From positions 186,001-250,000 of the forward strand of contig CAJQUW010008995.1 of assembly GCA_907163375.1 (NCBI GenBank): a stretch of 64,000 nt of DNA, written 5' to 3'. Shown piece after piece: positions 22,460 to 34,311 of this stretch. Every line of letters begins with the position of its first letter. Position 1 is the stretch's first letter. The stretch comes from Prostheceraeus crozeri. Lineage: Eukaryota > Platyhelminthes > Polycladida > Euryleptidae. A model generated the notes under the pieces. It searched no databases, was not told the DNA's origin, and worked only from the letters and a program-made list of their open reading frames with translations. Made by a program: the position numbers and the translations under genes.

Positions 22460-24809
22460 AAAATTGAATTATATGTTGCAATGGTGAAATGTTATTGTGC
22501 AAGAATTTCGAATCAGAACGGTGTGGTATCCAATAGTTACGCTATCCTTAATAGAGATAGGATGTTAGGCGTAATTCTGTGTAGGTGTTCAACTGAAGAA
22601 TATGAAGTTGACAATTACGACTGGGATTATCTCGATTTTCTAAACAAAGAAGTGTAGCAAAACTTCCCAGGTAGCTGATGGTCGTCGATAAAATAATAAA
22701 GTTATAAACGTACCGGCAATAGTCATCTTCGGTAGTCGAGCTATAACGTAAGGTCGACCAGTGAAGGCGCTACATGGACGCTCAATTTCTGTCTACTTGA
22801 ACGAGCTATCGATAATACAAAGCTGGGCCTACTTGAGGAGCTTTTGCTTGAAAATTGTGCATTACTTGTTTGTAATGCAGCTAGGCTATGCCTGCATGGA
22901 TGCGGATGTCGATATGCACGCAATTCGCGGTCACTTCTTTGAAAATTAACTTAAGTTCAAAATTATTGAATGACCAGATGGCAGGAGGAGTGAATTTCTA
23001 AGCAGGAGAGTGTGCAAGACTCAAGTATGAAATCGAATTCGCAAAAATAGACCTCGCGTAGTTAATCTTAAAATGATAGTTTAGATTAAGATGTCAGGCC
23101 ATAGCTGCAAATTAGGGCAGCATAATTTGGAGGACGGCAACAATTATTGCTTTCTTGCGTAATATTATGCGGTAACAAACCGCAACTTATAGCCTACTGA
23201 CAAAAACGCATTCGAGTTCATTTTTAGTGATTTACAGGGTTCAAGCCAAACTGCTAAAATAAAATGTTACAAAGTGATCTTATATTGCAAATTTTCACCG
23301 CTAAGACGTCCTTATCAAACGATTACAACGTTAAAAAGGAAGACATCAAAAATCAGGGATTGATATTCTGTGGATTCCTCACTGTTACAATGACTAGTCG
23401 GTACTTCTATTCTTCCCTCCCACATTTTTCAAGTTTTCCAAATTCATTGAATTTCATCGAACTTTATATATATAGTTACATTGGATTTAGAGTAGACTTG
23501 ATCTGTCACTGAGTGACACGACTGAGAAGTCTTACTTGAACTCTGGGATGAAGGTGGTGCCTTGGATACTCAGTTAGAATACAAGGTACAGCTGAGATCA
23601 TGAACTTCGTGTGATTGTTGTCTACAGACAAATGACGAGCAGTTGTCTAATTCTGAGGCTGTAAATGTTCTACAAGTCAGATAAGAGGAGTTTTACACAC
23701 TCAACGCTACGCGACGTTAGTGAGGTAAGAGCTAGAGAAGATCGTTCACGATGCAACAGTAATGAATAGAAGATACCGACTAGTCTTTTGATTAGCACAG
23801 ATTCTCGACGGTGTAAGTCGATGCCATTGATACCTGTAGTCTATCTCTGTCAGCAGTGTTACATCAATATCGGATTTGCACAATAAGAGGTGTGTGAAAA
23901 CAGAGAAATGATGGCGAGTAAGATGTTCAGTGATTTGGGTGTGCAGAAATCTGACGGTGTTTCGTATAAAAAATGCTTACAGTTTTTGCATTCAATTTTA
24001 TGAATTACTAATTCACTAAAACACTAGGACTTCTGCAATTAATGGAAATTGTTCCAATTTTATAGGCTTTTGTATTAGATCGATGATAAAGTCGGACAGG
24101 TAATTCTAATTTTTGAAAGATTGTTTTGATTTTGAGATTATCTGTAATGTATGGTATATGGAAGTAGAATAATTCGTTCTTAGTTTGTAAGTCTACTATT
24201 TTACGCATGTGTGAGACTTTATAGGCACTTTGCAACTCATAAAATTAGGATGACAATCATTTAGTTGTAAAATATTTTCAAATTCGCTTTCACATTGTTT
24301 CTTTTGTTGATTATCTGAGCAACGTCCAAGTCGTCGTTTTTTTCTTTTTTTTGAGAATCTGTACAAATCAAAGTACATGTCCTACAACAAGTAACAGGGA
24401 GGAATAAGCTTACACAGAATATCAATCACTGATTTTTGAATTTTGATGTCTTTCTTTTTAACGTTGCATCTGCTTGAAAGGGCAGTCTTAATGGTGAAAA
24501 TTTGCAATATAAGATCACTTTGCCACATTTTATTTTAAAAGCTTGGCTTAAAACATATCAATAGGGGAGGCGGACATGTGCAGCGGACTAATGTGGGTAA
24601 TTTGAGTTCTTCAACCTAGCTCAGGACCCATTGCTCGTATGAACTTCAAATTTGACAGCACTAGTCATGGTCATCGTCTATCCACATCTGTCAGCGCAGC
24701 TTCTTCTAGGAAAACACGCACTAAGAAGATAGCGATAGAAATGCATAAATTTCATCACTGAAGTAACGACAATGAAATCAGACGTTTATTTGTCTAAACC
24801 TCTCATTCT
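22460..24809. other. No recognisable gene
   Basis: AT-rich intergenic sequence. Only short frames without domain similarity; no clear repeat boundaries. Confidence 0.4.
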
Positions 24810-24817
24810 GTGTAGAG

Positions 24818-25377
24818 CACAGAATCAAATATTTTGTTTATCTGCTTCGGTTTGCTAGAAGTGTGATTAATTCGAATCGCCGGCACATCGAGGAACTTAT
24901 TAAGTGGGCAAAAAGGAATTCCTAGTACCTTACAGAGACAGGAAAAAAGTCGTGCGTCGCTTGCGGATTAATGTGAGTTCCAGCGAAGTGCTTCGATTGC
25001 CAAAATTCCTTCAGATTCGAAGAATTCAGATCATTGCCCACAAGTTTTCTCCATAATGTTGACCCTTCCGATCATTATTAAAGAAAGTAGCAGGCGTACG
25101 AAAATTAGTTCACTTGATGTTTTCACATCCTTTCGTCGGCATTGCTCACTGTTTAGTGCATACACTGAATCGAAGCCACGCATCGATGTGTGTTTTGGTG
25201 TGTACGAAGTGATATCCCTGCACGCACCAGCTCTGGTGTCCTTTGCTGACAGCTAATTGTTTGCCATTTCCAATAGCAAGCGATACAAGTTGTCTAATTC
25301 TGTGCCATTTCGATATGAAAGTTATAACTCTTCCTTTCTAGGAAACCGAAGCGCGCGCAGATGAATCTAATTCTGTG
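24818..25377. mobile_element. hAT-like non-autonomous element, copy 2
   Basis: 560 bp with CACAGAATCA and TTCTGTG termini, flanked by perfect 8-bp duplications GTGTAGAG (24810-24817 and 25378-25385). The 8-bp duplication points to the hAT superfamily. Inverted relative to copy 1 at 13551-14153. No transposase frame. Confidence 0.85.
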
Positions 25378-25385
25378 GTGTAGAG

Positions 25386-26130
25386 TGATCGTTCGAGGCA
25401 AACGAAAACTGTCCCGTTATTGAAATTACATGCAGATTGATGATCTAACTTTCATTTAAGACCACGATTGATAGTTTCCGTAAAATGTGAGTCTAAGATA
25501 AGTGCTCATAAAAGTCCACTCCTAAAATATCACTTGGGTAAAATGGGCAGTGCACTTTGTCATCACTATTATTATTTCTGTCATGCGAAAACAAGCATGC
25601 CAAATAGACAGAATCTATTAGAGAAGAAAGACATAAATGGAACTATGAATCAATGCAAAAAGTTTTTAAGAATTTGATGGAAAGAAAATGGATTCAAACA
25701 AAGCGCCAAAGCATGAAATTTGTCGGAAAGAGGCAGGCCTCAAGTTTAGGCTACTTTAGAAAGTCAGATATCAAAGTAAATGACATAAATTCTTCTTTTA
25801 AAGTTTTTTTCATGAACAACTAACTTGATACTGAGATACTCGAGACATGTCAGTTTTAAGTATCGCTTCCTATCTCCTAGCAGTTAATTATTATTCAGCT
25901 TCAAGAATTAGTCTACCATGTGTTGTTTGTAATCTTGTACATGCACATTATCAGTGGCGATTGACAATAAATCAATATGATTGACATTTGCACAAAAGCA
26001 TTGAGCGCATGAGATGAAGTGGCATGAATGAAAAGGCGTCTCATGCAACGTTTGTTATTTTGTGATAAGTGCAAAATTGAATAAAATAAAGATTCATCCT
26101 TTTCAGGTTATGCAAAAGAAACCTTGTTTA
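25386..26130. other. No recognisable gene
   Basis: AT-rich sequence without supported features. Confidence 0.4.
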
Positions 26131-26159
26131 CATCAATGCGCAGCCGATGCGGTCATGGT

Positions 26160-26311
26160 CCATTTTAATTTCTTATCTTGATGAACCATAATCCTGTACA
26201 TGTATGGGAGACGACAAACTGTTGATAATGAAATTAAAATCGCAGAACTCGAATAAATCTTTAGGATATTAGAAGTATCGCACAAATTTTCGGCCGAAGC
26301 CTTCATCAGGT
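26160..26311 (-). repeat. Penelope-like terminal sequence with hammerhead-like core
   Basis: On the minus strand CTGATGA (26309-26303), stem GGC-TTCG-GCC, then GAAA (26291-26288), closed by flanking GCAC/GTGC. The sequence that follows (TTTGTGCGATACTTC, AGATTTATTCGAGTT) recurs on the plus strand at about 29055-29165. As at 20031, one extra base precedes the stem. Confidence 0.45.
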
Positions 26312-26408
26312 GCATAAATTCTGAATAAACGGCTGGCATGTCAAAAGATCGTAGAACATTAGTCATACAGAGAGTGTCACTGTGTGGAATCGATATGGAA
26401 TGGATATT

Positions 26409-26509
26409 GATACTGGCATTGTCACTGTCTGAAATACGCATGAAGACACTGGCATTGTCACTGTCTGAAATACACATGAAGACACTGGCATTGTCACAGT
26501 GTGAAAGAT
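26409..26509. repeat. 36-bp tandem repeat, 2.8 copies
   Basis: Units start at 26409, 26445 and 26481 (GA(T/C)ACTGGCATTGTCAC...). A minus-strand frame reads through it as a repeated 12-residue peptide, but there is no sign that it is expressed. Confidence 0.9.
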
Positions 26510-26519
26510 AAAACAGAAT

Positions 26520-27483
26520 GCTAAAATGCTGACAAGCAAGAACTGAATAAAACATTGTACAACGATGACAATATTTGCAAAACCATATCAAATAAACTTA
26601 ATCAAATATGAAAAACATACACATAAATAAATCAATAGATAAATAAACAAAAAAAATTATAAGATAAAAATGAGAAAAATAAAAATAAATAATACTAACC
26701 CTTTAGGGCTTACTGGGACATGAGTGGCCAAAATTTTATGCCAATTTAGTGATTGCTTTTGACTTCATCCTGGTTTGTATATGATGAAATATTGCACAGA
26801 AATATGACACTATACTAACATCTTCAAGATTTTATAGATTTGAAGAATCAAGCTGTAATCGTTTTCATTGGGATTAGCCTTAATATTTAATATATGTTGT
26901 ATCTATTATTACAAACATTTCAATGTCTATTTGAAGGAACTATTTTGAGAGTTTAGAGAATCGGCTGAATAGAACCGAATTTTAGAAACGTCTACATGGC
27001 TGTCATAAACTTTCAGTACAACTCAAAACACAAAATTACAAGAAAAATTGCAATTACATGTTGTGGGACACTGGTGTCCCAGCAAACCTTAAAGGATGCA
27101 AAATTATTCCGAGGAAAAGGTATCTGAATTACTGTCAGCAATGTCAGGGCGATGATTTCACTAAAGTAGTCTATTGCGATAATCAGATCTCTCTTTTTGA
27201 ATATGAGAGCAGCATCCACTTTTGGAGGGGATAAATGCACTAACTCCCAGGTTGCGATGTATGTATGCGCGATAAAAGTGAATATTATTGCTATTATTAT
27301 TATAGCCTAATTATGTCAATATCAATAATTAATTAGTGATTCTGTGATTATGCTGACAACTGAATTGCGATATATGGAAAATTACCACTGATTGATAGAA
27401 AAATCTGCAGCAATTTGATCAGCTTTTATTTTTATCGATAGCAAATGGTAACAGGCTATCTCCTGTGATGTACATGTATCTTA
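26520..27483. other. AT-rich spacer, one unexplained short frame
   Basis: Simple A-rich sequence near 26600-26695. A + strand frame at about 27054-27230 (LWDTGVPANLKGCKIIPRKR then YLNYCQQCQGDD) has a Cys/Lys pattern reminiscent of a transposase zinc-knuckle, but it is too short to call. Confidence 0.3.
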
Positions 27484-27491
27484 GTATTATG

Positions 27492-28241
27492 CAGGGGCGG
27501 CGCCAGGGTTTTCCCCGACGAGGTGTCGTGTTTCCCCGACGGGGTGTCGAGCTACCTGACCTCCCCGACAAAGCAGTAGAACTTAAAATTCCTTAAATAG
27601 TCCTATTAAGTTGGTATATATGCTATGCAGTAGGCTATTCATGCCTCACAAGACATGTAATTTGTCTGGAGTCATATTTCCGGCGTTTTCAGCCAAATCC
27701 GATAAAAAACATGCAATAAAATATAATGATGTGTGCAAACAAGCATACTAAATTTTGCGGTCGGTTCAGAGAGACCGAACTAGGTGAAGGGGTCATATGA
27801 CAGCAGATACTGGCAAAGAATAATTAAATCAAGTTTCTTGGCAGCAACAAGCTTCATTCGAACATTTCCAGTCCAGAATTTCCCGATTGAAATCTCAACA
27901 GTAAAATAAGAAGAAAATCCCGGACATTTTCTTAATATAAGATTTTATCATACTACTGATTTCATGCAAAACAAGTGGCCTATGGATCAATTACAATCTA
28001 TAAAAGATTTAAGAATATATATTATTTTTAGACTTGACAACTACAAATGTAATTGAAATCAAGCCGTATGTCGGGGAAATTGATGATCTTGTCGGGGAAA
28101 CTGCTATAAACAACTTAGAGTGACATGCATTTTCTCTCAAATTCCCCGATAGCATTTTAGTCCGATTTCCCCGACGGGGTGTCGAGCTTCCCCGACGGGG
28201 TGTCGGCCGACACCCCTGACACCCCGCTGGCGCCGCCCCTG
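27492..28241. mobile_element. 750-bp hAT element, non-autonomous
   Basis: Termini CAGGGGCGGCGCCAG and its inverse, flanked by perfect 8-bp duplications GTATTATG (27484-27491, 28242-28249). Subterminal CCCCGACGGGGTGTCG words repeat at both ends, a layout typical of transposase-binding sites. The interior is AT-rich with no transposase. Clear target duplication and termini make the hAT assignment strong. Confidence 0.95.
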
Positions 28242-28789
28242 GTATTATGGGTATTTCACTGAAATTGTTGACATGTAGAATATTGATCTAAATAATACTG
28301 ACCCATTTATATGAATGTATTGCACATGAATATGTATTTAAAATAACACTGATAATGCATCGAAAGTATACGAATACTTAGGACACAAATTCAATTGATA
28401 AAAGTGCAGACATGATAGTGCACCCTTTAAGGCTTAGGCCTACTGGAACAATCATGTCCCGGTCCAGATCTCAGAGACCATTTGACGAAATGTAACGAAA
28501 TTGGATATTTGAGCTAACAAAAGTGAATGTATGTAATTGATATACATTGGGCATAATATCATAAGTCCTATGTTGTCTGTGCCCTACTTTTACTATGTCT
28601 TGCCCAAAGGGCTAAACATAAAACACAACACAAAAAAAAATAAAACAAAGGCACAAAGTCAAAAAGGTGCAAAATGACCAGGAGGTCACATATTCAATTA
28701 CCAATTCTAACTCAACGCCCAAATTCGACGTATGTGTAATTGCGTTACATCGACGTAATGTGTAAAGCCTCTACTAATTTGAGCTAACA

Positions 28790-29046
28790 ATTCTCCAAGA
28801 GAGTGGTATGGAGGCTGATGAGCGAGAAAAGCGCATATGATGAACATCAAACATGTGCTTAAATACTGGGGAATTCTCCACACTCAAATGTTCACTAAAT
28901 CTGGAATACATCTGCAGGTTTCACCAATATATATTTACGTTGGCATAAATTGCAACAAATCTCATAAACAATAAATTTTGAGAAACAGTCACCAGGTTTC
29001 GAAGCACATTTGCATGAAATACAGTTATCGGCACATCTACGATAAC
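28790..29046 (-). pseudogene. Penelope-like linker and GIY-YIG fragment
   Basis: Minus-strand Cys-rich linker GYRRCADNCISCKC then FIVYEICCNLCQRKYI (start of GIY-YIG). After a frameshift it reads MYSRFSEHLSVENSPVFKH, giving the R-x(2-3)-EH catalytic region. This order matches Penelope-like element C-termini. RT sequence is absent and the junction at about 29047 abuts sequence shared with 26160-26300. Confidence 0.6.
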
Positions 29047-29169
29047 CACGTCTTGGTTGCGAAAATTTGTGCGATACTTCTAATAAAGATTTATTCGAGT
29101 TCCGCAATTTTGACTTCATTATCGACTAAACTCGATGGCGACTATCATCAATCAAACTGTTGATAAGCA

Positions 29170-31791
29170 TCATTTAATAAGTCAAAATATACAAAAACCA
29201 CATAGCCCCAAGTCAGTGCCCATATTACCCCTTGGTATGGGGCTAAACGGGTATTTTGACACTTTACAAAATCGCTTCTTAATTTTTTCTAATGGATCCA
29301 TCATCCTAGAACCTCTATATTTTCTTGGAAAGTTGGGTGATACGCTCTTCTTGCCCTGTGAGTTGTCCCGGGACAAAAAGAATTACTTTTGCAAAAAAAG
29401 TCTGAAAAACCCTTAGGGTGCCCATATTAGTCCCGCCTCCCCTACCAACAAATACTGCTTAATATAAATTTCAACATCTTGCTAATCATTATGTAGTGTC
29501 ACACTGCAATAAGCGCAAATCACATTACAGAAGCAAAAGTGCCATAGCTCACTATTTGTGATTCCAACGTATTTTTTGTCGAAAATGCAATTGAAACCAA
29601 TGGAATTTGACATATAAAGTCTGAATCCATCATTTTTTTGATGTAGGCCAGGTCTATTTATCAGCTTTCTTTGTTTTGGTTTACTCAGCGATTAGCCTAT
29701 TTGATAGTTGTCCTCAATGTAACAAAAGAATATGCGGAACTGTATCATGCCAATGTATGAAGCCATGGAATGGATTTAATACACGACATGCTGGTTATTG
29801 AAATAGTTAGTAGGCCTATTTATTTAGAACATTTAGCCAACACTGAATCCAGAAATATCAAGGTAGAAAAATCGTATCATGGGCGAAAAATAAATCTATT
29901 AAAATGTACCGTAGTCAATAATACTGAACTCACGACTACCAAAAAAAACAAACTTTGAACACGCAGGGCAAGAAGGGTTGATATGGACTATTTTTGCTTA
30001 AACGAATAAAATTCTGGTACAAGCGTTGACCAATTATTATAATATAATACATATAAAATACATGAAAGTTTACCGTGTGTATGTATGTACTGTATATAGT
30101 TGCCATTGTTTGATAGTGCTATATTCACGATCAGATAGTTATACCGCGACGTTAAAAAGAATATGCCCTATACAATTTCGTTAAACAATGATGAGTCGGG
30201 GATGGACAGCAATGGATACTTTAATGATTTTACGATATATATTTGATCAAAAAATTTAATCGATGCGATTAAAAAGACTGAAACTTGCACTCTACCATAT
30301 ATCATGGTTATTCATAACTGTTTTAACATCTGGAAGTTCCAATGCATGAATTGCAATGTATTTTGCCATTCCGCTTGCAACAAGAACAATGCATGTCGTT
30401 ACCCGAAATTGGCTATTTCTGTTTCATCATTTTCCATTTTAATGCCTTTTGAAGTTGAAGAACAAGGTAATTTAAATTCACTTTGAGAATGTCTGCATGG
30501 CCATTTCTTCCTATGAAATCGCATTTAATTAACTTTGAGCTTAACTTTGTGTTCTCTTGAGCTTGTTCTCTTCATCTTCAAAGACTCTAAATCAGTCTGT
30601 GAAATGAGTCAAAATGATGATCAACAAACAGATTCAAATCCTCTCATATATTCCTAAAAAATGTTGATGTTCTCCAATTGTAAGACTACAATATCGAGGT
30701 GAAGGACATAGATTCAACGGAGCCTATGCTACATGCATGTAGAAAGCTGAAAATCTAACTTAATTAACAAAATTAGTTTGTCTGAATATTTCATCAGTTG
30801 ACTCTATTTTTGAAATTATTTGGGAAAGTAAATTCAGTGAAGTCAAGTTGAAAGCTTTGAAGAATTAAAGTCTTCCTTTATTGAGATCATGGTTTAATTA
30901 AGTGGGCGATAGGAAAGTCACGGATAGGCCTAATGATTATTATTCATATAGTGCAACTGATACTCATTTTTCATGTAGCATAACACTGAGACTTTCAACC
31001 AAGACTAATTCCAAGGTTTCATAGTGCAGAGTGTCAACTTTCGGTCTGATATCGGTGACTCTGATACGTAGGAACGCTGAAGCCATCCTCGAAAAATGTC
31101 CTCCCATTGTCCGTTTTGAGTAAGAACATGCTTATGTTAAAGATTAGTTTTTGTCGCTCTTTCGTGAATGTTCTTTTATTTTCTGTTTCTTTCCAGTAGG
31201 TTTAGATACATTGTTTTAATAGGTAAAAGGCGAACGTAATTTTGTAACTGATTTTTTTTAAAAAGAATATAATTACCTTTAGCACAACTGTGTAAGAATC
31301 GGTTGTGAATTACCCATGTGGGATAACGATATGGGATCGATCAATAGATGCATCAATTAAATCAGCTGATAATGCATTTCTGAAAATTAAGCCTCTAAAG
31401 GCTGTCTATCTACATGGCTTCTGGAAATTTCCTATAACACGTATACATTCAAAGCCTAATTTTTCACATGACATCGTTTACGTGAAGCTTTATATGAAGG
31501 TAATAAAATATCAAACAATAGAAGTTAAACTTCAAGACTTTCCAGCTTTATATTTATCTAAAAAGTTACAAGCTCATATATGATAAAATAAATTACTAAT
31601 CATTCTGAATACCACATATTCCACCTAGAAAAAATCGTTGAATCAGTGAAAGGTTTCCTTTTCTCATTAGTCTATTAACTCAGAATCATGAAAGCGTTCT
31701 TCTATCAAATGGAAAGTCCTTCATACCAGTCTGGTGGAAGAAAAACCAAAAACACCAATTGATGATCTCAAATGATGATCAAATCTATAGC
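29170..31791. other. No recognisable gene
   Basis: Long AT-rich stretch. Only short frames; I see no domain, terminal-repeat pair or splice-flanked exon that I can support. Confidence 0.35.
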
Positions 31792-32724
31792 TTAATCCTG
31801 ACCTCCTACAGCTCCAGACGCACCAAGCAGTTGATAATGGTCGCATTCAAATTTTCTTGCCATTCGGTTAACAAGCAAAAAATCGTTTGAATAGTGATTT
31901 TCAGGGGGTAAGAGATCGAATCTTTCAGCTAAACAGAATATATTGTATGCCAGCGTGATAACATGCATTCTAATATTCAATCGATTGATTTCCTCAAAAT
32001 GACATGTCAGATAATGGGATAATATTGTTATCAAATGAAACGCTATAAACCTTGCGTAACTTAGGAACTGAATAGGAAAGTTTGCTTCTCTCTTCCTTGG
32101 AAAAATTCGAGCATTCGCACGGATTTCTTTCAAATGCTTTAAAATATCATCAATGTAGGAAGAAGCTCCTCGAATATTTTGCCTTCGAGTGTGTCCACGA
32201 TTCTCCTCATCTGCTAAAGATGGATATTCCCATTTGCTTTCAGTAGACTCATCCAATGTCATAATCATTGACTCACATTTGATGTATTTGTCCTCAGCTA
32301 TCTTGATCCCTGAAGCACATGATGCTCTCTTTTGATTGATAGCTTTACGATCTTCTTGCGATATATCGCTTGCTTTTACCGGTAGAGCGTAAGCCATCGG
32401 CTGTTCAAAATCGATTTTAAATACACCGTCATTGCAGAAGAATTTCATTAAATCAAACAGAACACAAACTCTGTCGATAAGATGATGCAGATGATATGCA
32501 ATCCATTCATTTTCACAGACATTCGCAGGGGCTGAAACGAAATCTTCAATATTCTCACCAATTCGCAAAGTTGAAAAGTTTTGACTGTAATTGATATATA
32601 GGCAGTTGCTCGGTTTGAAAGTGCGTTGAATGGTAGACCTGTCTAATGGCTCAGCTCTCTTGCGTCTTATTTGTTCTCGATCTCTCGCTGAGCTTTTTCT
32701 GGTGGTCGCACCCCCCTCAGCCAT
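31792..32724 (-). CDS. Divergent MOB kinase activator-like protein, intronless
   Basis: 310-codon uninterrupted frame. MOB proteins are scaffolds that bind and activate NDR/LATS kinases in Hippo-type signalling. Family features: ENEWIAYHLHHLIDRV (71-86), FFC (C97), then WEYPSLADEENRGHT (165-179), SSYIDDILKHLKEI (188-201), IFPRKREANFP (207-217), LSHYLTCHFEEINRLN (235-250) and FDLLPPENH (269-277). H237 and H242 keep the i,i+5 spacing of the MOB zinc histidines and C97 matches one zinc cysteine, but the second cysteine position is Phe. About 50 extra residues lie between C97 and W165. The start is the MAEGG ATG with G at -3 and G at +4; the frame runs 11 codons further upstream without another ATG. 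One long exon suggests a retrogene. Family membership is my reading of spaced motifs. Confidence 0.65.
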   Translation of the reverse strand: MAEGGATTRKSSARDREQIRRKRAEPLDRSTIQRTFKPSNCLYINYSQNFSTLRIGENIEDFVSAPANVCENEWIAYHLHHLIDRVCVLFDLMKFFCNDGVFKIDFEQPMAYALPVKASDISQEDRKAINQKRASCASGIKIAEDKYIKCESMIMTLDESTESKWEYPSLADEENRGHTRRQNIRGASSYIDDILKHLKEIRANARIFPRKREANFPIQFLSYARFIAFHLITILSHYLTCHFEEINRLNIRMHVITLAYNIFCLAERFDLLPPENHYSNDFLLVNRMARKFECDHYQLLGASGAVGGQD

Positions 32725-33165
32725 TTCATATCGAGAAGTGGTTACAATCTGAATCAATGCATGTTTTTGTAAGACTTTCTATGTCCACAAGTTAATAAGT
32801 TCCACGAAGCAGGTACTTATTTTCCTGATTGGAAATTACTAACCTGGTGCAGACTTCTATGGAAAAAGTCATGCATTATAACAGATAGGCCTAATGCTTC
32901 TCTCAGTAATTAGGAGCTTATAGCAAATCTATGCATTATCTATTACATAATAGCCATCGGGGATATATGACTTATATTTTTCAGCTTTATTCAAAAATTC
33001 TTTCAGTAACAATTTGTAATTACATAGCACTTTCAATTACTTGGACAAGCCACGGACTCCTACATGTTTAACACCTGGACTGAAAGTTGAAATTCATTTG
33101 TACGCAAAACGGCCGATTTGACTCTGATAGTAGGTGGAGAAAAATATTAGTTATCAAATGAAACC
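32725..33165. other. No recognisable gene
   Basis: Upstream flank of the MOB-like frame; AT-rich, promoter not identifiable. Confidence 0.4.
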
Positions 33166-33745
33166 ACGGTCTCAAATTAAATACAGATAAATGTAAATCT
33201 CTCGTCATTAAGAAACGTAATGATACCCTTCATGCCTTGGAAATACCTTCTGTGAAAAATATTGACTTCTTGAAAAATTTGGGAGTTATCTTCAACGCAG
33301 AATGGACCTGTCGATTGTACGCCTTCCAAATGTTGATGCAGCAATCTCTGTCGAAATAAGGCCTCATTGATGCTTACAATGCTCTCGTAAAGATCGGTCA
33401 TTGAGTATTGCGGGCCTGTTTTGATTGGCATTACTTCGACGGATTCAAATCGTTTGGAGGCGCTTCAAAAACGATTTCACCTAATTGTGTGGGGAAATCA
33501 TTGTGCTGATGAGTGTTTGCCTACTTTGCAAACGAGACATGTGTATTTGAATATACATGTATTGTGTATACATGTGCGACTTTTGAAGGGCAACAAGTGT
33601 GATGATCACTTGTCGCATGACCTTTTACCAACTGTTTCTCCTACTGGTAGATTTATTCTCCCTGCTCACAGAACTCAACGTCTCGCACGGTGCTTCTCTA
33701 TTGATGCATGCGAATTATTTCATAATTTACATGAACGATGAAGAT
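33166..33745 (+). pseudogene. LINE C-terminal remnant (CR1-like)
   Basis: Post-RT region of a LINE: LNTDKCKSLVIKKR near 33175, IPSVKNIDFLKNLGVIF near 33245, then VIEYCGPVLIGITSTDSNR and LEALQKRFHLIVWG (33400-33490), and PTGRFILPAHRTQRLARCF near 33650. Frameshifts and stops throughout; RT catalytic core and endonuclease missing. Shorter and clearly different from the LINE at 2440. Confidence 0.7.
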
Positions 33746-33949
33746 TTAACTTTTCCATGCAGCTTCTCTGTGTCACTTTTACTATCCTCTTGTTACTATA
33801 TTTCTCTTTGTTGCACTTACAATAGTATCGAGGTACTGTGTGTTATTTACTCTCTACAAGTACATGTCATTTTCCTTGCGCAAACATCTCATGCTGTATC
33901 GATTTTGATTCTACAAATAAACGTTTATTATTATTTTTAGTATTATTAT

Positions 33950-34311
33950 GAAAGTGAGATGATTTTAGAAAAAGAAGTAGGAGCTTCCGGAAAACAGAAG
34001 AATATGGGATTACAACCAACTGATCATCGTTGACTGAATATGGAATATTGACAATATTAAATGGAACAATGGCGTTTGACAGCATAATCTGTGCAATGTG
34101 CGTAAAACACTGTGGTTAGTGAAGACATCAGCGATGACAGCTTGAGTCTACATGTACATCAGTCTAATGTGAAACGTGTCCGATCCCGCCTTGTATCAGG
34201 CGCTACTTAGGTGTAGATCATTAGTTACAAAGTGAAAACGAGATAATTTAGCAAAAAGAAGTTGAAGTTTCTGGAAATCAGACGAATATGGGATTGCAAC
34301 CAACTGATACA
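33950..34311. repeat. Direct repeat pair
   Basis: 33950-34026 and 34229-34311 are diverged direct copies sharing AATATGGGATT(A/G)CAACCAACTGAT, about 280 bp apart. Confidence 0.75.

Noticed and set aside
32725-32757. Extra 11 codons at the N-terminus of the MOB-like frame
   Set aside because: They would need a TTG start. The first ATG, at 32724, has good Kozak context.
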